Below are positions 11,893 through 24,084 of a DNA stretch of 64,000 nt, piece by piece. The position numbers and the translations under genes are program-made. The notes below the pieces were generated by a model. The model made no database searches and was not told where the DNA came from. It worked only from the letters and a program-made list of their open reading frames with translations. The DNA lies in the NCBI RefSeq assembly GCF_030704535.1, contig NC_081820.1, positions 15,326,001 through 15,390,000 on the forward strand, given 5' to 3'. Positions within the stretch are counted from its first letter, which is position 1. Every line of letters starts with the position of its first letter. This stretch comes from Vitis vinifera (Eukaryota > Streptophyta > Magnoliopsida > Vitales > Vitaceae).

Positions 11893-13181
11893 ATACAGAT
11901 AGTTTTAAGACCTTGTTTCCGTGGTATTATAAATAGTATTTGGTAGTTTTCTTCCACTCATATCCTAATTTTCCCGTTGTGACTTTTCATTTTGGTTGCT
12001 CAGATAAATCTAACATGGAGTTTTCATTACTCAATAGATGTGAAAAAATAAATATCTGGATAGAAATGTCAGTCTTAACACATCTGATTAAGAGAAATGT
12101 TATTCATTGCAAACAGATCTCATGCCATTAATGTAAATCTGTGAAATAAAATTTTGAGTAATCGCAAAAAGCCCCTTAAAAAGTCCTACTTTCCTTGTTT
12201 CTTTCTTCCTAGATGACACCCATCCCAAGTGGTTCCTTGATTTAAAAGTTTTATTTTCTTTCCTAACCTTTACTCAATTTTCTTGGCAACCAAAAGTGGG
12301 TGTAGCTCAGCTCCTTTTTCAATGGATTCCTTTCTATTGTAATTGTTGTTGTTCTTATATTTAATGGAGTTTTCTTTTTTACAAACAAGGAAAAATCCAA
12401 GATCCACGGTTGAAGTATCTGAGTTCAGCATTTTCAAGCAACTTCCACAATGATAATTTGCTGATTGTTTTCTTTTCTTACGTATATTGTTACAACGTTG
12501 AAAAAAATAAAATAAAAACAATACCTACTTTCTTTACACAGAAGAGGGAATATTATACAGAACAGGTAAGTGAAGATTTCCTTCCATCCTTGATTTTCCA
12601 CATTACAAATATGGAGAGTAGTTTTCCTTCCTGGCAGATTGCATTATCTACTTCTCATGTAGAGATTCTACTTTGGCATGGATTGTATGCTGGCTGAGTT
12701 GGAGTTTCCTTTATCAATATTCATATTTATTTCAACTGCTCGCATATTCAATCTTATCATCTTGACTCCATTCTCTAGTCTTTGATTTACCATTTATTAT
12801 CTATTTGTGGCTTCAACTTGGACTTAGTACTTTGTAACCTCACTGCAGTTCACTCCATTCAGTTTCCACAAAGTTGATTATCATGGTTTGTGGTAGCTAC
12901 TCTCGAATAGGATTTAGAATCCTTCAAACTTTTAATTATACCTTGGTTCAAACCTTTGTAATGATTGCTTGTCAAAGAAGGAAATTAATCATAATGCCAG
13001 ATTGAAGGATTAACAATGGCAAAGACTCTGAAAGTTTCTTTGAGACCGGCTATGAGTAACAATTGATAAAGGCACATTGACAGAAAGAAAAATAAATCAG
13101 TTAATTCAGAATATGAAAGTTTTGATCCATGAAATACACATTAAGGTCAGGCTTATGGCAGATTTCTTTATTCCTGGTATC
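11893..13181. other. Intergenic region between RLP remnants
   Basis: No coding similarity, repeat family or RNA gene recognised. Base composition is ordinary for the window. It probably contains the upstream region of RLP-B at its right end. Confidence 0.4.
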
Positions 13182-13196
13182 ACTATAAGTATATAG
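13182..13196 (+). promoter_or_regulatory. TATA box region of RLP-B
   Basis: ACTATAAGTATATAG lies about 75 bases upstream of the RLP-B ATG, a spacing usual for plant promoters. Confidence 0.45.
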
Positions 13197-13269
13197 CCTA
13201 AGCCCTTGCTTCCTACAACACACCATTGGAAAATTTCCTTGTCGATTCATCTGTTGCAGAAATAGTTCT

Positions 13270-15423
13270 ATGGAGAGGAAAAGTATTGGAGATGTGGTGG
13301 TTCTGTGGCTTTGGTTTCTGTCCTTAGCAACTATAACCATCCAGTTTAGTTTGAGTGACGGAACTTCAGATGTCATCTGCAGTGCAAGAGAAAGAAGAGC
13401 ACTCCAGAGAATCAAACAAGGCCTTGTGGATCAGGGAAACTACCTCTCTTCATGGACCCGTGAAGCCTGCTGTTCATGGAAAGGCATTGGCTGTGACAAC
13501 ATAACTAGGCATGTTGTCAAGATCAACCTCAGTTGTGAGCCCATGGAAGGAGCTTCCTTGGGTGGGGATATAAGTACTTCTTTGTTGGACCTGAACCATC
13601 TTCAGTACCTCGACCTCAGTTGGAACAGCTTTGAAGGACTCCAGATTCCAGAATTCCTTGGTTCCCTGACAGGTTTAAGGTATCTTAATCTCTCCAATGC
13701 AGGTTTGACTGGTGATGTTCCTCGTCAACTTGGAAAACAGTCGAGCTTACAGTATCTTGATATTGGAGGCATTTCTCTAGATACCAAGAACCTTGACTGG
13801 ATCTCTTCTCTTTCCGTCCTTGAAGTTCTTGACATGAGCTGGGTGGACCTAAACAAAGCGTCTAATTGGCTACAAGCAATGAATACGCTCCATTCTTTGT
13901 CAGTTCTAATCTTGTCTGACTGTGGGCTCGATAGCATCAATCCTCTTCCAGTTGTGAATTTTTCGTCTCTCACTGTCCTTGACCTCTCAGAGAATCAATT
14001 TGTTTCTCCAACATTTGACTGGTTTTCTAGCCTTGGATCACTTGCTTCACTTGATCTAAGTTCCAATAACTTCCATGGACCAATTCCTACCACTCTTTGC
14101 AACTTAACTGCTCTAAGATCCCTTCATCTTTTCAATAACAGCTTCACTTCTACTATACCTGATCGCTTGAGTCACCTAACTAGCCTTGAAAGTATCTGAC
14201 TTTTTATCAAACAATTTTAATGGAATCCTTCCTGTTTCCATCAGAAACCTTACTTCACTTGTAGCTGTAGACCTGTCAAACAATGCCCTTGAAGGGGAAA
14301 TCCCAAGATCATTGGGAGAACATTGCAATCTACAAAGGCTAGATTTGTCATCTAATAAACTTGTCAAAGGTTTAGAGTTTCTAGACCTTGGAGCAGATGA
14401 AGTTTCAGGTCATTTTTCGAAATGCTTATCAGTTCTTTCTGATGGGAATAGTTCATCTTCTGGACCAACATCTGTATCTGTAAGAGGCTCGTCATCCTTG
14501 AGTTACTTAGATATGTCCGGGAATTCTCTGAAGGGTATAGTGTCTGGAAAGCACTTCGCTAATTTGACAAGGTTGAAATATTTACATGCTTCTTCAAACT
14601 CGTTTACATTGCAAGTAGGTTCTGACTGGAATCCTCCATTCCAACTAGAAATTTTGAAAATGGGATATTGGCAGTTGGGGCCTTTATTTACTGCATGGCT
14701 GCAAACGCAAAAGGATCAGATGGATCTAGACATATCCAGAGTGTGAATCAAAGATGTCATCCCATCTTGGTTCTGGAGTCTCAATCTTGACTACATAAAC
14801 CTAGCGGACAACCGGATCTATGGCACTGTTCCAAGCTTACCAACTGCATATCAGATCTATCTTTGTTCAAACAAATTCACTGGCCCACTGCCCCGTATCT
14901 CTTCCAAGACATTTTCATTAGATCTTTCCCATAACTCCTTTAATGGATCCCTTTCACCCATCTTGTGTCAACAGAACAATGAAGAGAACATTTTGTGGTC
15001 TTTAGACCTCTCCGGAAACATTCTATCTGGAGAACTTCCTGACTGTTGGGCGTCCTGGACACTACTTATGGTGTTGAGATCACAGAATAATATTCTGACT
15101 GGACATCTACCGAACTCGATGGGTTCCCTACTTCAGCTAAGATCATTGCACTTGCACAACAACAGTCTCTCTGGTACTTTACCGCCTTCCATGCAAGGTT
15201 GCAAAAGTTTATCATCTGTAGACCTCAGTGAGAATGAATTCTCTGGAAGCATACTGATGTGGGTGGGGAAGAATCTGTCTTATGGTTCTTACCCTACGAT
15301 CAAATAAATTTACTGGGAGTATTCCTATGGAATCCTGTCACCTTGAGTCCCTTCAAGTCTTAGACCTTGCAAACAACAGCCTCTCAGGGAGCATTCCAAA
15401 ATGCTTTGGTAATTTCAAAAAAT
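13270..15423 (+). pseudogene. RLP-B: LRR receptor-like protein gene, frameshifted and 3' truncated
   Basis: The start MERKSIGDVV gives a signal peptide (hydrophobic VVVLWLWFLSLATITIQF), then an N-cap with the CCSWKGIGC motif and regular LRRs. It is clearly paralogous to RLP-A (compare SLLDLNHLQYLDLSWNSF with the RLP-A counterpart). Frame is lost near 14196; a TGA interrupts after DISRV (14744-14746); another frameshift lies near 15280. Similarity stops after KCFGNFKK, where copia sequence begins, so the last LRRs, membrane helix and tail are missing. Confidence 0.9.
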
Positions 15424-15429
15424 AAGATA

Positions 15430-18400
15430 ACTTAAGGAACAATGTGTTAGTATGTAGGCCCATAATTACCAAAATATCCAACAATCTTCCACTTGGGCCA
15501 CATGTCATTAAACAATTGATCATGACAAAAATGAGCTCAATATTTGCTATCTTAATTGTAATCATCTCAAAACAATCTGGTCCATCAATTATACCAATAT
15601 AGAACCAAGACGATCTTCGTTACATGTTTCATAACTAGACCCATCAATGATCACCACATTAATACAATCAACAACATAGATCAAGTATGGATGTGTAGCA
15701 TGGAAAATTAACGTAATGTGATCCCGTATAATGCCTATTTCCAACTGGTTCAACTTTATAACTTAACAAAGTTCAACATACTTTCAAACTTTATGCAAAA
15801 CTTCAATTGAAAGAATATAACTTTATTTTAGAGTTTTCAATAAGCAAAACAAGAAAAATACTTAAGTCTAATTAGAAAAACATGTTATTAACTAGTGAAC
15901 ATCAATTAACAAACTCCCACTACACAAGCATATCACCAAGATGAACCACACCCATACGAGCCACATGCTCATGAAACACTTTAGGTGGTACACCTTTGGT
16001 AAGCGAATCCGCAATCATGAAGTTTGTACTAGTATGTTCAATAGACACTTGAAAACTCTGAACTCTCTCCTTAACAACTAGAAACTTGAAGTTAATATGC
16101 TTTGATTTTGATGAGCTTTTATTCTTCTTAGAATATAATTTTGCAACTTTGTTATCATAGTTTATCCTTAATGGTCTCTCAATGCCATCAACAAAACGCA
16201 ATCCAGTGATAAAATTCCGCAGCCATATTACTTGGTTCGATGTCTCATAATAAGCTATAAATTTTGCTTCCATGGTGGAAGTAACTATGAGTGATTGCTT
16301 AACACTCTTCCATGAGATAGCTCCTTTAGCCAACCTAAAAACATATAGAAGTGGATCTTCTACTATCAATGTAGCCAACAAAGTCGGAGTCGAAATACCC
16401 TATGATCTTTAAATGATCAAATCTCTGATATGTGAGCATGAAATCTTTTGTTCTTTGCAAATACCACATGACTCATTTTGTTGCCTTCCAATGGACCATT
16501 CCTGGGTTACTTAAATATATGCTAAGCATACCAACTACATACGCAATATCTGGATGTGTACAAACTTGAGCATACATGAGACACCCTATTGTTGATGCAT
16601 AAAGGATGTTTTCCGTCTTTTTTTTTTTTCGAGATTTCATTCTTTGGGCATTGAAGCAAATTGAATTTATTACCCTTAGCAATGGGGGTATCTCCTGGTG
16701 CACAATCCTTCATGCCAAATCTACTAAGCACTTTATCAATATATGCCTTTAGTGATAAGCAAAGAATACCACGAGAATAATCTCAATAAATCTATATGCT
16801 CAACACAAAGGATGCATTAACAAGATCTTTCATTTCAAAATTATTTGAAAGAAATCTCTTAGTTTCATGCAACAGACCTATATCGTTGCTTGCTAGCAGA
16901 ATATCATCGACATATAACACCAGAAGAATAAATTTACTCCCATTGATCTTTTGATAAATACATTGATCAACTGTGTTTTCCTTAAAACCAAAAGACGTAA
17001 TCACTTGATCAAATTTTCGATACCATTGACAAGATGCTTGTTTCAAATCGTAAATGGATTTCTTTAATTTGCATACCTGATTTTTTGACTCTTTGGATTA
17101 AAAAAATCTCTGGTTGCACCAAGTATATGGTTTCTTCAATGTCACCATTGAGAAACATAGTCTTCACATCCATATAATGTAACTTCAAATCATAATGAGC
17201 TATAAGTGCCATAATGATTCTAAAAGAGTCTTTCGTTGAAACTGGAGAGAAAGCCTCTTTATAATCAATCCTTTCCTTTTGAGTGAAAATTTTGGTGACT
17301 ATATGTGCCTTATATTTTTCAACATTGATTTTTGAATCTTGCTTGGTTTTATAAATCCATTTACAACCAATCGGTTTTGCTCATTCAGACAATTTGAAAA
17401 GATCCCAAACATCATTGTCTTTCATTGATTTCATCTCATTGTTCATGGCTTCTATCCATTTTTAGGAGTTTACACTTTGTTTGGCTAGACTGAAAGATAT
17501 TGGATCATCTTTTAGTCCCGTATCAAACTCATGCTCTTGGAGATACACGATGTAATCATCTGGAATCGCCATTCTTCTCTCCCTAGTAGATCTCCTTAAT
17601 GGCACTTCCAATTGAGGTTGTTATTGTTCCTTCTCATGAATAGGAGAGGGTTCTTCATTATGAGTAAGAGGTAACTCAAGAGTGTCTAGATTTTCTTGAT
17701 ATGCATCCTGAATAATGTCAAACATAGTTATCTAATCATTTTTAGTTGCAACTGTAGGAATAATAACATATTCCTCTTCAAAGACAAAGCTCCTAAGTCC
17801 AATAATCCTACCATATTCAACATACTCGATGAATTTAGCATTGCCTGTCACAAAAAAGGATTTTTCTCAATGGCTCATAAAACTTAAAACCACTTGACCT
17901 TTCTAAGTATTTAACAAAGTAGCAGCTTACTGTTCTTGAGTCTAGTTTTCTTTCATTAGGCCTATATGGCCTTGCCTCATCTAAACAACCCCAAACATGA
18001 AGAGGCCTAATACTAGACTTCTTTCTAGTCTATAGTTCATATGGGGTTTTAGCTACTGCTTTGCTTAGAACTCGATTAAGGATATAAACTGCAATTTTTA
18101 TGGCTTCTCCCCAAAGTGATTCTGACAAAGAAGAATGATTTATCATACTTCTTACCATATCCTTCAGGGTCCGATTTCGTCTCTAAGATACACCATTTTG
18201 ATTTGGAGTCCTTGGCATGGTGTACTGAGGAACAACGTTACATTCCTGTAAGTATCTCGCAAAAGGTCCTAGACGTTGTTCACCCGATCCATCATATCTA
18301 CCATAGTACCATAACGAGAATAATTATTTGATTTAACGACTTTAATTTTCTTTCCAAGTTGATTTTCAACTTCAACTTTATAAGATTTGAAAATGTCCAA

Positions 18401-18540
18401 TGGTTGAGATTTCTCTTAAATCAAATATAGGTACCCATAACGAGAATAATTATTTATGAAAGTAATAAAATACTATTGACCATTCCAAGAAGCCGTAGGG
18501 CATGACCACAAATATTAGTATGAATTAATTCCAAGACACC
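15430..18540 (-). mobile_element. Truncated copia element, minus strand
   Basis: Read on the minus strand it runs integrase core, RT, RNase H, purine tract (complement of ATCTTCCACTTGGG at 15484-15497) and the first ~50 bases of a 3' LTR starting TGTTGGATATTTTGG. The LTR is cut off where RLP-B sequence begins. The gag end is missing where the next element begins near 18540. Both ends are therefore lost, and no target duplication can be found. Confidence 0.85.
15920..18370 (-). pseudogene. Copia pol fragment: integrase, RT, RNase H
   Basis: Recognisable parts on the minus strand are the late integrase core (RYDGSGEQRLGPFARYLQ, then NQNGVS and RNRTLKDMV), the RT with LYVDDILLASND near 16900, and RNase H with KGAISWKSVKQSLIVTSTMEA near 16300 and KSKHINFKFLVVKE. 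Several stops and frameshifts separate them. The family differs from the copia in RLP-A, since its LTR start and protein sequence are unlike it. Confidence 0.85.
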
Positions 18541-18589
18541 TGAACTCCTGTTGGCACCAATTTTTTTGACATTTATATGCTTTCTCATA

Positions 18590-18880
18590 ATGCCATTTCG
18601 CAACCAAGTACACCCGTTTCGCAGCTACGAAATGGTTGCGAAATCTCCATGCCGTGAAATCCTCCACTTCGCAGCCGAGATGCCATTTCGAATGGTGTTT
18701 CACAGCTATGAAACCACCCTTTGGCACACAAGTGCCACTTCGCAGCGCCGTACGCCCGTTTCGCAGCTGCGAAATGGGCTGCGAAAATGATGCAGAAATT
18801 CCTCTCACTGCGAAAACGCCCAGTCGCTGCAAAATCCACGCCTCCTCGCTGCGAAAAGTCCCGTCTGCTGCGAAAAGGAA
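18590..18880. repeat. Cluster of TTTCGCAG/CTGCGAAA words with a perfect palindrome
   Basis: About ten copies of TTTCGCA or its complement TGCGAAA within 290 bases, including the perfect 16-base palindrome TTTCGCAGCTGCGAAA at 18759-18774. The block is CpG-rich compared with its surroundings. Related words recur at different places inside both LTRs of this element. Confidence 0.75.
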
Positions 18881-19072
18881 CAGTGACCCTTGGTGTCCCT
18901 TTTAAACGGTATAAATTCCATTTTTCCTATTCTAAACCGTCATTTGAACTTCAAAAAGGTACCAAGAGGATCCAAGCCAGAGCACCCTCCCATCTGCCTT
19001 CTCTGCCTGAGCAAGCCACGCGCATCTCCAGCCGTTTTTGCTGACACCGCCATAGCCAGAACACGAGGAGAT

Positions 19073-20776
19073 ATGTCTTCGTCCCCATCGACTCGCCTGA
19101 GAATCCTGAGAGATGCGCCTATCCAAGGTTCCACCTCCAAGCCGCCATGACCTCGCCTCGTCCCACCTCCGGTCCAGGAAGCACCTATCAGTCCTCCGCC
19201 TAGGCGCTATAATACAAGAAGATCACTTACCATCGCCGGTGCGAGCTCTTCCAAAGGCCAAAAATCAGGTACCGATCCCCCAAAGAAGAAAGCCAAGGTC
19301 TCTAAGCCAATTGATCTGACATAGTCATCTTCAAAGCCTGAATCAGAGCCTACGCCATCTCCACCGCCTGCCAAAAAGTCTCCACCACCTGCCAAGAAGC
19401 CTCAGCCATCTTAGACACCAGCAAGAGAATCTCAAATTCCCTCAGGCATGACTCCTGAGGTAGCTATCAGACGCCCCATGGTCACACAACCACCAATTGA
19501 AGGAAATCTGGATTGCAGAGCAAGGCCATTCCACTCCGAGCTCTGTTTCGACATAGCTACTTTCAGAATTCAGCCTGAGCTCAAGGAGTCCTTTCGTTTG
19601 CTACAGAGGTATCATATGGAGCATTTGCTGACTCCCAGGGATTTTTTCTATCCCCGTGTGGCATTGGACTTCTATCAGTCCATGACTACAAACCAGGTCC
19701 GAGATCCTACAGTCATCCATTTTACCATAGACGGACGACATGGTATTTTGGGAGCTCAACATATAGCAGAGGCACTCCATATCCCCTATGAGCCAGCACG
19801 TCCAAACGATTTTCAAGCCTGGACTCACCTTTCATAGAGTGACATCGTTTATACTCTGTCCAGAGGGGCATCCTCACGCCATTACATCCTGAGGAAGGAG
19901 CTTCCCCCCAGCATGTTCTTCATTGATGCACCCCTTCGCCATAACAGTTTCCCACTTCAGCATTAGGTGCAGAGGAGAGGAATGTTGCAAGAGGCATTGT
20001 ATAGGATCTCTAAGGGATACTTCTTTGGCCCTCACCATCTCATCATGGCTGTTCTTCTATACTTTGAAGAGAAGGTGCATTGAAAGAAGCTGCTCCGAGC
20101 AGATGCCATTCCACTTCTCTTCCCCAGACTATTATGCCAGATATTGGAGCACCTGGGATACCCAGTAGAGCCTCAACATGAGCGTAGACGTATTTGTCGA
20201 GAGATTTTCACTCTCGACAAATGGACCAGTATGACAGCTTATGGTGGTGCAGACCAGGGAGAACCAGTTGGACTAGAGCATCTAGAGTAGCCAGTTGGCA
20301 TACTTGCTGACACTCAGCCACCTGCCCCTGCAGTGGCCTCTAGTGAGCCTACACCAGAGGTTTCACCCTCTACTCCTCAGGTCACACCACAACCTCCCCC
20401 TATTATTCCACCCACATCAGAGCCATCTCCTTCAGCTGAGCCAAGGATAGCTATACCCATTATCGAGTATAGAGGCCTATGCCACACTTTTCAGGCATTG
20501 GCTACTTCTCATAGCATCCTCACTCAGCAGATCACAACCCTTCGTGCTCATCAGGAGTAGATTGTTGCCACTCAGGCCCAGCACACTGCCATCTTGAGGC
20601 AGATTCAGCATCATCTTGGCATTATATTAGCTCCTAAGCATGCCACTCCTAGCCCATCATAGCCAGCACAGGCCCCTCCTTTCATGCATGAGACTATGCC
20701 TCCTGAGGAGCCTCCTACAGGTGAAGCAGAGACAGTTGAGCCATCATCTCCACAACATCATCCACCCACCATTTGA
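19073..20776 (+). pseudogene. Plant-transposon-type protein ORF, unit 1, with many stops
   Basis: The conceptual start is MSSSPSTRLRILRDAPIQG, a basic, Ser/Pro-rich N-terminus. It is followed by a conserved ~250-residue domain (from MTPEVAIRRPMVTQPP through FTIDGRHGILGAQHI to CREIFTLDKW) and a Pro/Thr/Ser-rich tail with a Gln-rich coiled stretch. I assign the domain to the 'putative plant transposon protein' family from memory; its biochemical role is not known to me. At least seven in-frame stops occur, mostly TAG at positions where unit 2 or the family has CAG or TGG. Confidence 0.7.
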
Positions 20777-21539
20777 TCATTTTGATAGTTTATTTTATAT
20801 CCATTTCGATTATGTATTTCGTTTATGTATGTCCTTTATGAAATCCCATGCTTTTGGTTTTATATATGTTGGGATTATTTGTATTACTTGTTTTCATTTT
20901 GTACTCACATGAATTAAAGTAATACAAATCTATCACTTTTTTATCACTCTTAGCATTATTTTATTCTTATTTCCTCTACTCATATCTTTTATTCTTTTTG
21001 AAACATGTGGTTTCTCCAATCAATACTCGAAATTGATATCACTCAGGAGATACCACTTCCTCCCTATAATCTCAATCGCTCATGCCACATTGAGGACAAT
21101 GTTCAACTTGGTTAGGGGGAGAGTTGAGGAAAGAAGTTTTTTGTTATTTATGCTAAGTTATTTTGGTAATTTAGTTCATTTTTGTTTAATTTTCAAATTT
21201 TTTAAAGTTTTTTATTCTACTCTCCATGGTTATTAAGGAAAAAAATTCAAATTAAAATGGGAGAAATTGAATTTTTGTTTTTCACTTGACTTAGAATTTG
21301 TATTATGCTTACTAAAGTTGATGAATTGTTGAAACTTCTATTGAATTCGGCCTTAGTTCTCCCTCTTTAAGCTATTCATACACTATGCACAATAGATTCC
21401 GATTATAAGATGAAAAACTATTTCCATCTTGACTTAGGAAAATTTTAGACTTAATACCTTTGACCTCATTTAATAGTGTTGGGACACCTTATAAAAAGCC
21501 AATGAGTCTTTGAAAAAAAAAAAAAAGAAAAATGTTTGC

Positions 21540-21850
21540 TTGCCTTGAAACCCGAGCAAGGTCTGAGGGGTATATGGTGAAAATCTTTAAAACCTGGTGC
21601 CCTAAGCCTTCATTGGTTGGGAGCCACCGACCTCAATGCTCGTTACAAGGGTGAATAGGTGAAGTTTAACATACTGTAGGTGCTTGGGTATTAAAATTCA
21701 TTCTCAAAAGTCCGGGGTAAAATCCGAGGAGTTAGTCATTGAAAGATCCTTAAAGCTTGATGCCCTAAACCTTAATTGGTTGGGAGCCATCGATGGACCC
21801 CCTTACATGGACAATTTAGAAAAGAATACCTTTAAGCCTTGTACTCCTAC
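21540..21850 (+). repeat. Internal ~162-base duplication in the 3' non-coding part
   Basis: Two diverged copies of a segment around CCCTAAGCCTTCATTGGTTG (near 21600) and CCCTAAACCTTAATTGGTTG (near 21762). Unit 2 has the same pair near 26520 and 26680, so the duplication predates the split of the two units. Confidence 0.55.
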
Positions 21851-22274
21851 AATGAAAAAAAATTGTGAAACAAAAGGGTGCGTTCTTAGCCTATTGAATT
21901 TGGTCAGTTTTCTAAGTGTTAAAAAAGAACTAGGTTGGGGGGAGAGATTAGTTCAGCATACTATATTCGGAAGCTATCAACTAACACTTAGATTTTTATG
22001 GAAGAGTAAGGTTTGGTCCTTTGGAAGTAGAAATGATTTTAGAGCTTCAATTTGCATAATGCCTTCTCTTTATGAATTGTGTTTAGCAAAGTATTTGATA
22101 ACTCTTGTTGAAATTTGAGTTTATATTTCTTTAATGTTCCATGTAAGAGTTTGATCATCATGCCACTTAAAATTTTTTGGAAGTGATAAGCATGATCTTG
22201 TAAAGTATATTACTTTTTAATACTTTTTCTCTCCTTTATTGCTAAGGGACTAGCAATATGTCGGTTGGGGGGAG

Positions 22275-24084
22275 TGATTACTACTCAAAAAGTGCTATTT
22301 GATAGCTTGTAATTAACTCTTTTAAACACTTTTGAGTAGTAGTTATTACTTTTTAACTCAATTAACGTATTAAGGACCTTTGCAATCATTTCTAATCACT
22401 TTGTGTAAGTTTTGGTGTTTTTGTTAGTAATTTGATCACCAAAGCAATCCGAGATTGAGGAGAGTTATTTGGAATCCATGGAAAAGCAATGGAAAGCTCA
22501 GAAACATGAAGAACCAAAGCTTTGAAGCTTTAAAGTCCTTTGCCATAAGCAAATCCGGAATGCAAGGAGGGGAAGCAAAGAGAAATCTATCATGAAGCAT
22601 TCTAGAGGATAGTCACTGTCAGTCACTTTTAGAGCACTTCCTAGAGCTCAATTTATGCATACTATATGTTGTTTCGAAGCTCAGGAAGTTAGAAATCCAA
22701 TGCTTTAAATGGTACATGATTCGGAGTTGAAATGAAGTAGTTACAGCCATTGGAAGCCGATCACTCCAAGCTGAAGGCAAATTTCGCAGGGCTGTGAAAT
22801 CAGCCTTTGGCTACGAAATGGTGTCCTTCATGCTGTGAAATTTCGCAGCCCTCTTGTACGGCTGCGAAATTCTCCTGAAGCTTCCCGATATTTGCGACCA
22901 ACATTTTGAGATTTTTTTGCTTTAGATATTTGATGTCTAAATCCCCAAACTCTCCTTGTAACCCACCTATCATAGGATTCCTTAGTCTTTAAGCAAGAAC
23001 AAAGGGTAAATAAACCCATATTTAATGCTTGTAAGTTTCCATTAAAGTGGAGAGACGGAAGCTTGTTCTAACAACTTTTGTATAGTTTTTGAAGGAAGTA
23101 AAATTCAAGGCTTTTGCTCTGCCTTACCTACTTTGATTGTATATATTTATTTAATTTTTCTTACTAGCCAAACAAGCTCTGAGGATAATTCCTCAGAGAA
23201 TGAGTGGCTAGACTTTTAGTTCCTTGGAGCTAAGGTTGCTGGGAAAGGTTCCAAATGCAAGAATTGGTAGTTTTGTTGTTTCAGCCATTAATGAAGAGAA
23301 AGTGTGACCCATTAATGATTTCTATGTTTTTAGTTAACTTAAAACACCTACAATTCACCTGAGCCAACACTTGGTAAGGCAAGTGATCTCCGTCCATGGA
23401 GATGCACTAGTTTACCTCTTGCGAGCTTTTGGGAGGTGACTTGAAGGTAGGATTTTCTAGAATTGCCAACACTTGGTAAGCTTTTGGACTCCAATGAGAC
23501 ATCCATTAGTTATCTTTTGTGAGCTTGAGAAGGGAAGTCCAAAGTTAATGATCACTTTGAATGGCAAAAGCTAGGTGAGAGGTACGAGCCATTGCAAGTT
23601 GCATCAGTGAGAGGGAATTAGTGCTGAAATCCATTAAAGGGAAGCATCTATACAACACCGGTTAGAGAATTGACTATATGTTAATTCTCTAATGCGAGGA
23701 AATGAACCAAGTGACCAGAGCTCTGTTTTTACATGAGGAGCCTTCCCTGTGAACCTAAAACTCCAAGGAATGCTTTTCTTCATAAGTAATTCTCATTACT
23801 TTCTTTTTAGTTAGCTTAAAACAAAACCTTTTTCAACCAAAGTTTATGTTTTTTTTTCTTAAGCTAACCTTGAAATGAAAAAGCACCAATTTAACTTTGA
23901 ATTGGTATCAGTTGTGAGTTGAAAACCCTTCCCAGTGAACGATCCTAGAGCCACTATGCTATATTAGCTAAAGATATCCTAATGCATGGTGATATAGGTT
24001 ATAAATTTTGTTGATTACTCCCTCAATCAAGGAACACCAGCTGGACATGAATCAGCTGAGACACCAATTGGGAACCACGAATTA
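22275..24084 (+). repeat. LTR shared between units 1 and 2
   Basis: Starts TGATTACTACTC directly after a purine tract and aligns along its length with the LTR at 27196-29017. The right end is set by alignment (CGAATTA here versus CGAATCA there). It contains a terminal hairpin and a TTTCGCAG-rich block near 22775-22880. No standard tRNA primer site follows it. Confidence 0.75.
22280..22340. repeat. Hairpin at the 5' edge of the LTR
   Basis: Arms ACTACTCAAAAAGTG (22280-22294) and CACTTTTGAGTAGT (22327-22340) pair with one bulged A. The same structure is kept at the second LTR. Confidence 0.7.

Larger units (their letters stand above)
18541..22274 (+). mobile_element. Internal region of LTR retroelement unit 1 (no left LTR)
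   Basis: Contains a palindrome-rich leader, a TATA-like word (TATAAAT at 18910), a long degraded ORF and ~1.5 kb of non-coding 3' sequence ending in the purine tract GTTGGGGGGAG at 22264-22274. The portion from ~19447 onward is collinear and highly similar to unit 2 from 24334. No RT, integrase or RNase H domain is visible, so it looks like a non-autonomous derivative. The left LTR is absent; copia sequence abuts it. Confidence 0.7.

Noticed and set aside
19448..19837. Host gene of unknown function starting MTPEVAIRRP
   Set aside because: The same ORF recurs between LTRs in the next unit and is full of stops, so it belongs to a retroelement.
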